The notes: generated by a model not told the origin, from the letters alone. 64,000 nt of DNA from Pyrocephalus nanus (GCA_038380795.1 CM076269.1:5890001-5954000), one strand, 5' to 3'; positions 1 to 13,686 are shown, counted from the stretch's first letter. Numbers and translations are program-made.

Positions 1-3000
1 ACAGCGTCTGCAACTGCAGTCAGCCTTATCAGATAACACAAACCACACTCACCCACCCCAAACTGCAGGGTAAATGTGCTGCTGGGCATTGAATTTTCTC
101 TGCCTGTTAAACCAGACAATTTATTTTTCAGCCGAGTGAACGTAAAGAGTTTTGTAGAGCTGTGTTAAAGTGCAGTTCAGGTTTAGAGGAATTACCTGAG
201 GGTACTCAGTGCATTTTCCCATCTTATCTGTTTGATAAGAGCCAGATACATGGCTTCATTTCTTTTGTGTGCAATAGACAATATGCCGTGAGGAGTCATT
301 GTTAAGGACTCCAAGAAGCCAATCTTCAGAACATCTGGCTAGTGAAAATACAAATGTCAAGGCTCATATTTATAAATTGGAAGGGCCATGAGGACATCTG
401 CTAACAAGCTCTCTTCCAGAGCCCATTTGCTGTACATGGTTATTCACAGGCAACAACAAACATGTGGATGGATCATACGCGTGGTCTGCCCTTCCTTTCC
501 GCCGCCAAAAGAACACACGCTCCAGTAACACACAATGCTCTATTCTCACAGCACAGAAATACAAGTGTTTGCAAACCTCACAGCAAAGCTCTTGCATACC
601 AGACCACAGTGGGACACACTCTGGAACAGACTAAAAATAGCTGGAGTAAAAGCCTTACATTAACACAGAGGACAGTCAAACTCACTTGGTGTTAATCAGC
701 GGAATAAGCACCCTTCTTTTTTTGCCTTGGTCCACAGGAGACACTTTGTACTCTAAGTCTGGTCCTGAAGCCTCATTTTTATGACTGAGTAGTTGTAGAT
801 GGGAAACTCAAGACTTTAAACAGAATCTAACCTATTTGACCATGGCAGCTTAACACTAACATTAAAACAAGCCATAGGTAAAATAAATGTGCTTCTACAT
901 TTATAACCACAGGCACCTTTTCTCCATCTTAGTGCACTTCTGACACTAAATGCACTTCTGATGTCTGAGAAATAAAAAATTGATCCAATGCATAAGCATA
1001 AATAATGGGTTTTCTAATGACTTATCATTGCAGGTGTCTAGACCAGGGCTCACTCCAAGAGAGCCCTTGGCACTGGCCACCATCACAGATGCCTACAAGG
1101 CTGCCAAGTTGTCAAGAGAAGGAAAAACATCAGCAGAAAGAGCTTGGACTGCTTTACTATGTTCATGAATTTAGCAAAGAATAAATGGATTTCATACTGT
1201 CTTGTCCACTCTGCAGTGTTCTTGGACGCACATATATCTGTGTGAAAATGGCAGGAAAAGCAAAGATGATGAAATATCATGGAGGAGATGTACCTCCTGA
1301 TTAAAAAAAATGCCTAGGATGCCTAACTCTGCCTCCTCCTTACCACAGTCTGCATTAATGCCAGGTGACAAGGACATGCTAGATATAAGTGAGACATGTC
1401 CCCCTCTCAGAGAGGTTCAGCTGAAGGCTGCAGGCTCCAAAAACCCACACTTTCACTGGGACTGACTGTAAAGTGCGGTGTTTGTATGATCACAGCCTCC
1501 TGCAAAGTGAGCTCAGAGAGGTGGAACTGTGTGCAGCAGATGGAGGTGCTGGAGGTTTCTTACTCCTTGCTCCAGGGCCCATACAAGCAGGTGCAGACAG
1601 AGTTTAAAAAGACAGGTAGGAAGAGTACTGGAGAAAGATAAAATTTAAGCAGAAAATGGAGAATGATGGAACTGAAAAGTTAACAGCTTGTCCAAAATCA
1701 AGAGGAGTCCTGGCAGTGGATGAGGAAATAAGATTGTGCTGGCTCAAAACAGCAGAATAAGTGGGGATGTGCATCACAGAGGAAGAGATTATCAAAACTC
1801 AGCAGCTGCTTCTTCTTGAAACTGAATCCTAAGCAAACATTTTGTTTGTGCTGTATCAGACAGATCTGAGGCAGCTTAACAAATCTAGCAGTGGTAGTCC
1901 AGCCCAAGTCATAAATATATCAAGCTGTGACAGATATAAATAGATAGTATAGGCTATCTTTACTCAACACATCCCAAATGAGAAATAGAAAACAAGAAAG
2001 GAAGAGAAAGCTCTTAATAGGCTCCATAAAACATCTTGCATTGTATTTTCAATCTTAATCAGCATTGAGGAGTAAGGAGCAGAAAGTGCTCTTGGATATC
2101 CAATGCTGAAAAATACCTCACTGTTCAAAAATCCTAGCTTTTGTGCGCTCCAATTTCGTTACTTGCTCGCCTTCAGAAATATGGATTTAATATTCACAGT
2201 GGATTTAAATTTCACTAAAAAATACCTAATGCATTACAAATAAAGAATTTATTTTCATGAAACAAAACTGAAACTTATATACAGGTTATGTCTCTATTTC
2301 CAAAAGACTTCAGTGTGCTTTATCTCTAATGATTTTACTTTCAGGTATTTATAGCTTTCATTAAAACAGGATTTTCCTACTGCTTTGTGTGAATAGTTCA
2401 TACTGGTGGTGAGACACTTGAGCAACAGTGAAAGTAAATATGCAAGGCTTTTGCATGTTTTTTCTTTATCTGCACTTGTTTTATCACACAGTGGCAGCAC
2501 ATTATAAAGAACATCAGAACAAAGTAAAACATGTGGGCCTTTTCGTGTGTGTTTAGCAGGTGAAAGTGAGGCTGAACATCTTTTCAGCCCCATCTGGAGA
2601 ATAACAAATTAACTCCTTGACTTTACAAGGGGCAAGAAGTTATCAGTCAGAGCCAGCTGACAGGGAAGGTCTATTAGCATGGAGATGCTACAGGTTTGGA
2701 CAGGAATGTCAGGACTTCCCATGGATACTGCAATGCTGAACAATGATGGTGTGCTGAGCCCAGGTTTTGCAGCTTTAATTAATACATTCTGTGCACTCTG
2801 ACCAACCTGATAATCCAAGAAGCCTCAATAAAAACCATCTAGGGAGGGAGGATATGTCATCACTGTATCATATGTTACCTCTTAGGTATACTGCACTGAG
2901 TTATGTTATATATTTTACTTTCACTGGAGGGCTTGTGTATCTGGGGCTGTGCAAAGGGCACGAAAGAACTGCCAGCACCAGTGCTTGTTTAAAGGAGGCA

Positions 3001-6000
3001 TCGAGCCACCTGCTTATCTTAAAGGGATGTCAAATGGAAACAGTAAGAAACTAAGATGGGAAAAACGCAGAATTCCTCACGCTCTGCTCTCTGCTCTGGA
3101 GGAGCTGAGGATGTCTTCACAGAAGCAAGACTGCATGTTTGAGAGAAGGACCAACTGATGCACTGCTAAAGTGTTCAAAATGTCTTCTTCTGGACACTGT
3201 ATATCCATCAGAGTGTATAAAATTGGGCAAAGTAAGAGCAGAATTTGAGCCAGTTCAAGATATAAAGGTTCCACCAAAGAATCAGGAGGGAGCTTTTGTC
3301 TAGGAGGTGTTTTGAGACTACTCATTGTGACAAAAAGGTCTTGGACCCAAGCTGTCAAACCATGAGCTTTTTCTGATGACTGCAGATATTGGTATGCCAT
3401 GCCCTGGAGCCTGGGGGCAGTCAGTGGTAGGAACCGTGACCATGAAAGCTTCCCGAGAAGGAAAGAAATCCTTCCAGGAGAACGGTGAAGGAAATGGTAG
3501 AAAGAAGTGCTGGAGGAAATCCAAGGGGCCACAAAACACAGTTAAGCCCCAGACAAGCATCGAGGTGTGACAAGGCAGGGCTGGTGGGACTCCCAACACA
3601 CTGATGCTCCGGCTGTTCCCGGCTGCTTGAGCAGTCCCTCAGTAAGACAGGCTCACTACAAGTCAGAGAGGTCCTGAAGCTGCATCCTCATCTTTGGTTG
3701 CACACAGGGCAAACACATGCAATGGCACTGCTTACTTGGCTGCATGGAGACAGGCTGGAGGAGGGAGTGATCCCCCTCCCCATGGCCATCAGCAGGCAGG
3801 CACTCCACGAGCACTATCCTTACCAGGGAGGCGGACGGGGTAATTTAAACAAACAAGGCCCCAGTGATGGAAATTTCAAGCTCAAAGCTACCATATGGAG
3901 GGAAGTCATCTGACCACAATTTACCTGTTAGACTTCAAAGGTGTCTAGGTCTCCTTTAAATAAAAGCAGTCTTTTCTTTAATGAAGTTAAGTACTGTATT
4001 TCAGCACCATGTGTTGTGAAAAGGAAGCAATTTGGATTAATTTACTGAAATTTACCTTTCAGATGCAGTTAAGTGGAATTAAAAGTTTGTCTGAGTTGAC
4101 AGAGTTCTGTTTTCCATCACTGCATTGTCTTGAAAGAAAGGATAACAGGCTAAGTGCTTAAATTCCATCCAAACTGATAAGGTTCACTCTGTACAGGCAC
4201 ACTCAGTGTAGTTTATTACACATTGTCTGCCTTCATCCATCACTGGTATACATTTTTTCCCCCTACAAAACTGTTTCTTCCAAAATAAATTGATAGTTGT
4301 AATGTTATTACATTCATCTGGGGTTGAATAGTCTGCACTGGGCTATCAGAGAACTGCCATTTCGAGTTATAGGGGGAATTAATTCAATTTCCCACTAATG
4401 GCAGATTTTGCAGGTTTGAGCTTACAAGAATGTCTTTTTTCTCTTCTTAGAACAATTCTTTTCCTTTGATTTCTTTCCTATGCAAGTGAAGCACGTGTGT
4501 CCTTAGTCTCTATCCAAACACCATCTTCACCCAGATCTCTTCCTTGGCAGTGGGAATGACTTTGCCTGTTACATTCGCTCTAATTCTTTCTTCCCATCAC
4601 TGTACTTCTGTCCTTCTCATTCCCTAGCTGCCATTGCTCGTTCCAAATCTCACCCCTCCTGAAACACCCTCCCAGTTACTAACTCCCCCACCCTCCCTTT
4701 TCCCAGGAGCCTTGCCTTAGTGCTCAGGAGCTGTAACACTCCCTGACAGCTGGGAGAGGTTCTCTGTTGTCTTGGGCTGGTTTTGTTTGTAGCCTCAGAC
4801 TGTTTACTTTCTCCAGCAAAGGTGTGATCCTGATCTGTTCTTCACTGACCACTCTGAAATGTTACAGATATTTCTCTACTCTTTCCACTAACTGAGTATC
4901 TCATCATGAAAAGCCAGCAAATGATCTGTAATTAATTATTTATATTACATGGGGAAGCTTAGCTAACAAAGTGTCAACAGGAACAATAACACAGTCTGTA
5001 TGCCAGACTGCAGCCTTCCAGCCCAAGGGTTTTGCCTCCCCTCCCTGCTGCCCCAGTCGGCTTTTGGCTATGGGAGCTAAGTAGGGTTTGAGTTTTGTCT
5101 AAGTTCAAATTCCTCCCAAGGACAGATTTCAGATCTGCACATTTCTGCAAAATCAAGTAGTTAAAGAAAAAAAAATAAAAATCTTGCTACTTGCAATCTC
5201 CATTTAATTTTGATTCTTGACAAACAATTTCAAACAGAAACTGCAGTGAGGCAGGACTTTTTCAGTTTGTTTAGATTTTGGGGGAAGGAGGCAGAAGGGA
5301 GAGGAAACCACACATTTCATCAGCATTTTTTATTTTTTAATAGCCCTCAGTGTAGCTGATTACCCAGGAGATCAGCAAATCTTAGCTCTGTCAAAGACAG
5401 GGATAAAAGACAGAGCAGAAGCTTTCTCATCCTCCGCAGCGGTACTAACCCTCCAGCACACAAATCTAAACACTGTCCACTCAGTGGTGCCAACTCAAAT
5501 GCCTCAGCTGTTAAGACAGAACAAAAAGAAAAGGACAATCTCCAAGGTATAACTGAAAATAAATACTAATAATGATGTGTGACATTAAATGATGACTCAT
5601 TTTTCACGAGGCCATTTCAGATTGTAGCTATAACCTCGGATCAGACCCAAACGACTGTGAGAGCCGAAGTCTTTGTGGAACCATTAATTATGGATTTCCT
5701 GGCTTTTATAGGTTGGAGTCAGACCTTTGATGTTCCTTTAAGATTGTTCTCCTGTGTTCATTTCCTTTGTTTCTCTGTTGGTAGCTTAAAAAAACACCCT
5801 AAGATTTCCATGGAAGCCTATGAGATCTCCTAGAAATGCATAGTCCATAAAAGCCCTGCAGTTCATGGCTCATAAAGTCCTCTAATCCATGGTCAATAAA
5901 GCTTTGGAAAAGGGCTGTATGAACCATAGTCATTTCACAGTTCAATGAGGTTCATACAAGAATCAATAACCTGGTTTAAATTCGCCTGGATTTGTCCTCC

Positions 6001-8579
6001 ACCTGTATATTCCTCTTTTGACTTTTCAGGTTGAAAGGCAGCTCAAACAGCTGAATTCTGGAGACCTCGCATGGAAACAATGAGCTTTATGCAGCTTTCA
6101 CCCCAAAGCCCTAACAAAGACCTAAATCCCCCAACCTTGTCTCAAAGGTGACCAAGTCAAGTTTCAGGTGACAACTGGTGGGTTAAGAAACTCAACCTGG
6201 AAGAAGAACCATTGGGAAACACGAGGCCATAGCTCAAGGTAATACCACATACAGAAACCTCAATCTGTACAGAACACGGGGGATTCCAACTGCAGTATAT
6301 GTAAATGCACAATAGATCTATGGGACAGGCCAGAGTGAGAACTTCCTAGCGCACTGATTATCCTCCAAAAATGAACGCTAAGTCTCATTGTGGAGACGTT
6401 ACTGTGGCAATGCAATAGAAGTCCACGTTTCTCTCCTGTACAGGTAACATTCCAATGCCTGTATTAACAGCCATCCTGCCTGTTTCCTCCCAAGAATGGC
6501 CACGATACAAAGTCTGGTGACAGACACACATTTCTGCCCTTTTCTTACCGATCAGAAAGGAACCAGTTAGGGAGAACTCGCTGTTTATTGCTTTGTGCAG
6601 GGTCCAGTTTGCAATTAATGCTGACGAAACCCAACTGCCAAAAGCACAATGTGCAGCAGCTGGTTTATGAAAGGAGACCCTGTCCAATTTATGGGGAAAC
6701 CAGAGCTGGTTGTGAGTCTCTGATTTAGCTGAACAGTTTGTATTTTTTTGTTTTGTTTCCAGGAAAACACCAGAAGTTACTCCAAAACTGTAGAAGCGCT
6801 AAAACCATCTGAAAGCACTAAGGCAGGCTTCCCTTCTTCCAGCCTTTCCTCATTTCTAGGGCTGTGATCTCCCACTAATATCTCCCTGGGATCTTTCAGC
6901 AAGGCAGGCGACACACAGTGTTTGGTTCCTCACCAGCGGAAACTTATATTTCCTTATCCCAATCTCCATCCTTATGAAATCGAAGTAGAGGGATAAAAGG
7001 GTTGATTCAGATGAAATCTCACAGGAGCCCAGAACACGTAATTCAACCTTCAGAAATACCTTTTAAATAATTTTCCTAGGAACAGTTTTTAATAAAACCG
7101 GCAAAAGGCACAAAAGTGCGCAAGCACCACTTTAAGCCCCAACTGCACATTTCCACTGCCATATCCCACCCAATATCCAATATCCTTTCTGGATAGATAG
7201 ATATGGGGGCAGGAGGGTTGTGCCTAACTTCCAGGCTCCCACCAGATCTACTTAAACCTTTCACTTGTATGACACATATGGTGATCTGGACCAGACACCT
7301 TTGTGAAATGCAGGGACACCACGAGACACCACAAGTCAGCAGCTCCTGGGCAGAAGAAGGATAGAAAAGTCCCTTGTCTTTGAGGTAATCCACTATGTGG
7401 ATCCAAATGCCTCTTAGTTCATGCTTAAACATCCTCTGTGGAGAGGATCCAACCACTCAACACACTTTGAAAAGAAAACACATGAATCCCTCTTACGAGG
7501 CTGGCACTGACCTCAGAAACAGCCTTATTACACTAAGATTAATATGCACCACCTTAATAACAGCCCTTACATCATTCACCCTGAGAATACAAAAAATGAG
7601 GCAACTATTCCGTTAAAAGGAATGAATAAAAATAATTTTAAAAAAATCTGAAAACATAAGTATATGAAGCTTTTTCCTTAGCAAAGGGAGAAACCTCTGA
7701 GAGACTTGCAAGGAATTAAGGTGCTATGAACGTGGGAATAAGTAATGCCCAAAGACAATCATTACATGTGTAGGTGAGCAGCCAGTTCCCAAAAGATTAC
7801 TTAATTCCTTTTACTTGTTAGAAGATCTGTAAACATTGTGGCTGTTTATCTGCCCATGACTTGGCCTGGATAAAGGCACTAAGAGCTTTTCCAGTTTTAG
7901 AGGTGGGAGAATTAATTGCTCAGGAATCCTTAAAGCACACATTGAGAAGCCCTGGTCAAACATGAAGGCTCTTATTCAAACACAGAATAGGAGTTTTTAA
8001 CCTCAAAGACTGGAATAGCCATGGAAATGTGCCTACCTCCATTCTCTGTCCACACAGAGGCCTTAGTTAAGTACTTCATTTTGCCTCAGTTTGCTGTTTT
8101 CAATGCAGTCTGGGATGTTAAAACATTTCAGCCTCAGAACACAGTTAAGAAGGTTGAAAGGCAGATATGTCAGAATCTTAAAAACTCCCGGGAATATTCT
8201 GCATGGTTGGAAAATGCGTGAGCCTTTGGGCTGAAAACTGACACTGAAGATTGGAAAATAACTATTGGAAGAAAAAGGGCAAACATAGAATATTTTCTAT
8301 TGTTCTTTTTTCCCTGTTTTAACTCTGACTTTGTTTCTGTATATTTTAAATATTCTAAGCATTAGCTTTTTTTCTCCTTACTTTTAGATCAAACATGCCT
8401 AGGAGTATTCCTCCTAGTTCTTCGTTAGGCTCCAAAAATATCATCTCACTCCCTGTCTCTCCCATTTAGCCTTTTTCCAACACTCCTTATGGTCTAATCA
8501 ACAAGAGCTGGGATCTGTAAAGAGCCACTACTTAGGAGCCAGCAGGAAGAGGACAGGGACCAAAACAGTTATGACTCAC
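1..8579 (-). other. Intron or 3' region of TRABD2B; terminal exon not identified
   Basis: Minus-strand transcription continues from the donor at 8578-8579 into this stretch. The remaining exon must start with one base completing an AG codon and should encode a short tail with a hydrophobic anchor. I found no segment matching a TIKI tail I could recognise. Two phase-compatible but unconvincing candidates exist: a frame starting just after a poly-pyrimidine acceptor near 1302 and ending at 1083 with a Leu/Phe-rich tail, and a frame from about 3510 to 3077. Otherwise the region is AT-rich, CpG-poor non-coding DNA with a short imperfect tandem repeat at 5842-5905. No transposon, RNA gene or promoter was recognised. 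Confidence 0.6.
5842..5905. repeat. Imperfect tandem repeat of about 25 bp
   Basis: Three decayed copies of a TCCATAAAAGCCC / CTCATAAAGTCC / GTCAATAAAGC core, spaced about 24-26 bp, with CATGG between copies. Confidence 0.5.
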
Positions 8580-8849
8580 CTGTCTTCTATCCGAACCCAG
8601 AGGTCATTGAACTGCCTCTGGCGATGGTGTTTGTGCTGCTTCTTGTGCCATTTCTTCTGCCTGCCAAACTCTTCCAGCTGGCTGATGCTGTCTGGCAACA
8701 AGAGGTGAGGAGACAGGCTGTCTTCTTCATCCATGTGCAGGGGCTTCAGGGAAGGAGAGGTCAGTGGGACCTGCTCAGACAGAGGGACAGCGGGCAGGGC
8801 TGTCACCGAGGAGCCTTCCAAGGCTGGGCTTGTCTTTGCCGTCCTTGAA
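8580..8849 (-). CDS. TRABD2B: TRABD2B (TIKI2) internal exon, C-terminal linker
   Basis: A 270-bp internal exon on the minus strand. Seen: acceptor gttgtgttttgcag above 8849 and donor CAG|GTGAGT below 8580. It enters with one base completing the AA left by exon 30167-30257 (AAT, Asn), so the two exons join in frame, and it ends with AG of a split Arg/Ser codon. The product starts with a Ser/Thr/Pro-rich stretch ([14 protein letters not shown]), followed by [27 protein letters not shown], the basic block [14 protein letters not shown] and [10 protein letters not shown]. From memory of the family, TIKI proteins have a variable linker ending in R-x-F-S/N-D-L-W-V-R-L/I-E before a hydrophobic C-terminal membrane anchor. 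The [13 protein letters not shown] part fits TIKI2 better than TIKI1. The linker is extracellular and not catalytic. The strict splice sites and matching phase make chance unlikely. Confidence 0.85.
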
Positions 8850-11800
8850 CTGCAAAACACAACATTTAAATATTTGATGAATAAGGGAGGAATTAAGCCA
8901 AAAAAGAGTGAAAGCAGAGGACTACACTGTTTGGTGTGTGCTCCTAATGGCTGAGAAGGTGCACAGGGAGGAAGGCTTTTGCTCTAGGGCTGCAACCAAA
9001 GACAGCAGTCACATTTCCTAGGAAGCTTTGAAGTAAACACTAAAGTGAATAAAGGGGAAAAGGCAGTGGATATACTATTGCTGTTTTCTGGCACTGAAAT
9101 TACATCTTAGAGGCTTTAGAGTCAGTGGTGAGGGTCAGTGTCTCCTCCCCTGCTGGGCTGAAGGTCGAACGACAAAACTCGGAGCTGGCAAATGACTCTC
9201 AATTATGTCTGGCAAAATTACTCTCTCTGAAGAAAGCAGATACATTAAGAGAAGCTGATCTTAAATTAATGAGATAGCACTTAGTTATCTCATTATTTCT
9301 CCCGTCTTTCTTTTTTCTGTCCAACTTTGGATATCATCTGTGGAAAACAAGTCACTGTTTTGACTACAAGAAGAATTATGCTTGCTCATCCAAGTCAGGA
9401 TTGGTGACAAGGAAGCCCAGCCTGATGACAGAAGCATGGAAGCTGGGCTGCTGGGATGGGATATGTGAGACCTGAACTCCAGCAGGTAATGTAGAAAAAA
9501 GGGGGTAAATGACCTGTCCAAAGACTCCTTGAAACAATACAGCCAGAGCTCCTCACTTCTGTTTGAAATACTACCACGTCTTGTATATGACTGGAATGAT
9601 GCATAAAAAGACCTTTTATTTTCATCTTCTAGTGTTCCACTGATTTTAGAAAAAAGTCAATACAAACTCCTGTGGTATGCAGCCATGTGAACTTACTGTG
9701 AGCTAAGATATCTGACACAAAAATCTAATAAACCAGGACTGACACAAAGTTATTTCCCCACCCCCCCAGCTTCAGTAGAAGTTCATATTCGGTCTTAATT
9801 GCAAGAGAGGAACTTTTCCTGTCCCTGGGATGGGCCAATGAGTTGTAGGTACAGAAAATGGGAGAGAATTAACAGGCAATATGAAGCTGTGGTCTGCAAA
9901 ACTATTTCTATTACATGGATGCTATGACTTTTATGACAGAAACAATTAAAGCCACGTGAAAAATTTTGCCTCCTGAGTGAAACCAGTAAGACATTTTAAT
10001 GAAAAAGTAATAAAAAATCCTAAACTTCATTGGTGACAATGTACAAAATGTGCCGCAAGTGAAACCACATGTTTCATTTATGGAACATTTTGTTCTCTTC
10101 CAAAAAAGTCACATCTACTACTAATGGAAGCTTTTTTTTTTCTTTCTGATTTTTTTGAAGTCTGTTACAATACCAGTCAAGATGGTCATCTCTGTTTCCA
10201 GTGCATTGTGTTTCATCTAAAGGTCCTTCCAATAACTACTGATAACCATTGCTACTATGAGACTCCCTGGCAAAAACTACAGTAACTTTGTCACTTGCAG
10301 CAAACATTCATAAAGTTCTTTAGAGATCATCACACAACAGATACAGAAAAGGATACTTGTTTAAACTAATTCCAAAATTCTCCATGGTTGATTGCATTAA
10401 TAGAAGACACAAAAATATCCCATTTTTTCCCCTCTTTTTCCAAGCATTCAGACTCCCATAAAGTCCTTTTCAAACTCATTCATGCTCACTCTATGCTCTA
10501 TTTTACATCACAGACAGATCTACTGGTTCTGAACTTTTTTCCCCATTAAGACTTTCATCCATGTTTCATAATGAGTTGGAGTTTTCATCAATTTTCTTTG
10601 AGAGCTCTCAGTGCTCTCTGTTGCCAAGATTTCTGTTCCCACTGACTTTCTTCTCCTTTGCCACCAAAACTGTGCCCCAAATTTCCCGAGATGCTGAAGG
10701 TAGGAGCAGCCCTTACATCTGCCAGCTCAAGGCTGGGGCTGCTGTTTGATTCCTTGAGTGGTCTTAGAGACATCTGAACACGTACTTTCCACCTTTTAAC
10801 ACCTACTATTTTGTTACAAGTGTTTACCTTGCTCTGAGCTCCCAGTAAACTGGAACCAGTAGAGAGGTGTTTTTATGGGTTGAGATTTTAGAAACCACTT
10901 AAGAGACTGGCAGCTCCCTTCTTATTAAAATTAATGAGTTGGGCATCAAAATCCCAGTGGTGGCTTTGAAAGTTTCTAGCTTAATTGTTTCCACTACCAT
11001 CACATGAGCCACAGGTTGTAAAGCCGATATTTCAGAACATTCTTTGGGAAGAGAATAAATAAACACTGAAGGAACGTTAAAATGTTGTAACCTAAAGAGG
11101 GTTATAAACTAACCACTTGCACTTCAGAGTTGACTCAGGGGGAACAGCTTCACTGTGGCAACTGCATATTTCATTTGGTGGATGTTTGTTCCATTATTCC
11201 TGTACTGGTAATAATTGCACTAAGACATAAGAGGGACTGTTGAAGGCTGTAGGGTGATGCACGCCCGCTCCTTTCAAAACTAAATGAAAGTGCTTTTTAA
11301 ACTGATCTCATAAATAGCTACAACAATTACATTATATTAGGATATAAAAATAACGATTGCGTTACATAAATGTAAACAAAAATATCATAAAATGTAATTA
11401 TTTAATTATTACCCTGGTTGTTTCAAAATTCGATTGCCATCCTACAGACATTCAACCAGAAGTAAAATCAAAACAAAATATGGATATTTGATCCAAATAC
11501 ACCCTAAGAATATTCAAAGATTTGATTTTAAAGTAAGATAGATTTCCCAAAAGAAGATAACTTTCCCATCAATTTCAGTCAAAATGTTATTAATACAAAG
11601 GGCTTGAATCTATCAATATCCTGGATTTTTTCCTAAAAAATAAAGACAAAACCCTGCCATCTGCAATAGGATACCAGAGCAATCAATCTCCCCATTAAGT
11701 GAAGCTTTACTGTTAGGTTCAACTGCTCGTTTCATGGACTATTTCGTGCCTTTCCCCTGGTCTCGGTCTCCATGCACTCTGTTAGCACAGCTGCACTGTA

Positions 11801-13200
11801 TGAAACCATGGGGATATAATGGACTTTTTTTTCCATTCCTTCACTATTGCTGAGACAGCTTTTCAAGATACAGCTATTTTTAAAGCCAGAGAAAAAAAGC
11901 AAGGCTAGTTTTCAGTTTGTGAGGCCACAGTGCCTTTTCTGAAGAAAGAGTGAGAAAGTACCACCCAAATATCTTGGTCCACACAAAGATCTCTGAGATT
12001 TTTCATGAATAACTTGATACAATTCCAGGCTTAGAGGTTCCACCCATTTTTAAATGTATCATTTCCACACAGGGTGGTCTTGGAGAAACTAAAATTATTT
12101 CAGGCCCTTAGGTGGGTTTTTCTCATCTCTGACCCTAATTTCCTTCCCTGGGATGTGCAGTTCTGCAAAACAAGTTCTCTAAAACAACAAAGTCCAAATA
12201 AGAAAACTTTGGAGTCTCAGCAAATATCCTACGTGGCTTGGTCCTAAGGTACAGAAAACAGTGAAAACAGGAAAACGTTTATTTTTGCTAGCTCTTGAAA
12301 ACACTTTATCCACAGACAAAGACCTCTGTGGTTTTCTTTCACTTCTAGTGAAATTTGCCATCCTTTTCTAATTCTTTTCAAGAATTAAAAGAACAAAACA
12401 AAACATGCAAGTTGTTTGGGCTGAGCTGGATGCTCCATTAGGCTGTCTCAGCATTTCTCTCTTTGCCTTGTGGTCTCCAGTGTTGCTCTGTGCTGGCACT
12501 GACAGCTGAAAATTGACTCATTGTTGAGATTTGCTAGGGTTGATCTGGTCAGAAAAATTACATTAACATCATGAAGTCCTGCAATATCTTCATAATTATC
12601 AGGCTTAAAAGTGTTCACTTTCATTCAACTCCAACCCCAAGCCCCCAAGCTGCGCCTTTCTCCCTGCCCAGACCAGCACATTCCTACCCCTCACATCATA
12701 TTCCTCAGCTCAAGAGGGCTGTGACCACCTCTGGGCTTCCAAACCCCTCTGCAGGGCAAAGCAGAGCACCACATTTCCTTCCTGCTCTGAACAGCCCTTA
12801 TGAACAGCCCACCTTTCCCACCAACAGAGGGTCTGTGGGGTTAACACTGCACCTTGCACCCCACCAACAGGGATTTTCCCAACCACTGATTCATGGACAA
12901 TTGTTTCAGGGGAGCATCAGGCAGGGCAGACCCCGGCTGTGCCTTTAGCCACTGACCCTGCCAGAGTAATGCCAGCAGCGTTTGGTGTGAGTCCCATCAA
13001 GCCTTCCCCGGACTTCCACAGGGCCAGGGACTTGCCCTTGCTTTAGCTCATGAGAAGACATTCCTTTGCTGATGACACACATCTTCCACATAACTAAACC
13101 ATCCATCTATTTTTTTTTCAGTAATCTTGCGGTAACATTTCTGTTCCCTCAGATATGTGCAGAATCTTCTAAAATCCAAGCCTGCCAATTTGTTATTTGC

Positions 13201-13560
13201 ATCCTGACTTCGTAGCGGGAGTGATGGAAAAGTTTTGCTCAGGAGACTGCCATGCTTTGCACGGGCTTCCAAGCACAGCAACGTCGCCGAGGTTTCCTTG
13301 CTCCAGTTCTCAGAACTGTCAGACGAGGGGAGATTTTGTTTCATCCAGAGAGATGCTGCGGTGATAGCGAGGAATGTGCGATGTGGCAGCTTTATCCTTA
13401 TGCCACCGTTCCTGGGATGCGCCCGGATGACAGCCAGACAGTAAGTTAAAAGCGTTTTATTACGGATGGATTCTCATAAATTCCAGTTGGGGTGTCTTTG
13501 TCAGGGCAGGAATTCGTCAGCCCCTCGCACGCATCCCTGCTCCCCTCGCCACAGGCCACA
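13201..13560. promoter_or_regulatory. CpG-dense patch in the TRABD2B intron, candidate regulatory element
   Basis: I count 19 CpG dinucleotides in 360 bp at roughly 50% GC, close to the number expected by composition. Much of the surrounding intron has none per 60-bp line. Two overlapping plus-strand frames stay open across it (13235-13449), and a donor-like CAGTAAGTT sits at 13439-13447. The local retention of CpG suggests germline hypomethylation, as at enhancers or minor promoters. Nothing in the sequence shows that it is transcribed. Confidence 0.3.
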
Positions 13561-13662
13561 GAGACATCTGCTTCTGGCTTTTCTTTCCTTAAACATCTCT
13601 CAGAGAGTCATGCACACCCACAAGATGGGCACCAGAACTTCCCGTCCCACGAGGAGTTTTAC

Positions 13663-13686
13663 TTTTTTTCTTTTTTTTTTTTTTTT
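13663..13686. repeat. Poly-T tract
   Basis: 24 bp of T with a single C interruption at 13670, about 100 bp beyond the CpG-dense patch. Confidence 0.95.

Noticed and set aside
1083..1280. Minus-strand frame ending in a Leu/Phe-rich hydrophobic tail, considered as the TRABD2B last exon
   Set aside because: It is phase-compatible and has a pyrimidine-rich acceptor, but it lacks the Ser/Pro-rich juxtamembrane sequence expected of TIKI tails, and a second equally phase-compatible frame exists at 3077-3510. Not annotated as CDS.
3077..3532. 151-codon minus-strand frame
   Set aside because: No similarity to a TIKI tail or any family I recognise; its composition is that of intron DNA.
12571..12948. 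125-codon plus-strand Pro/His/Ser-rich frame
   Set aside because: Generated by a C-rich tract; no recognisable domain.
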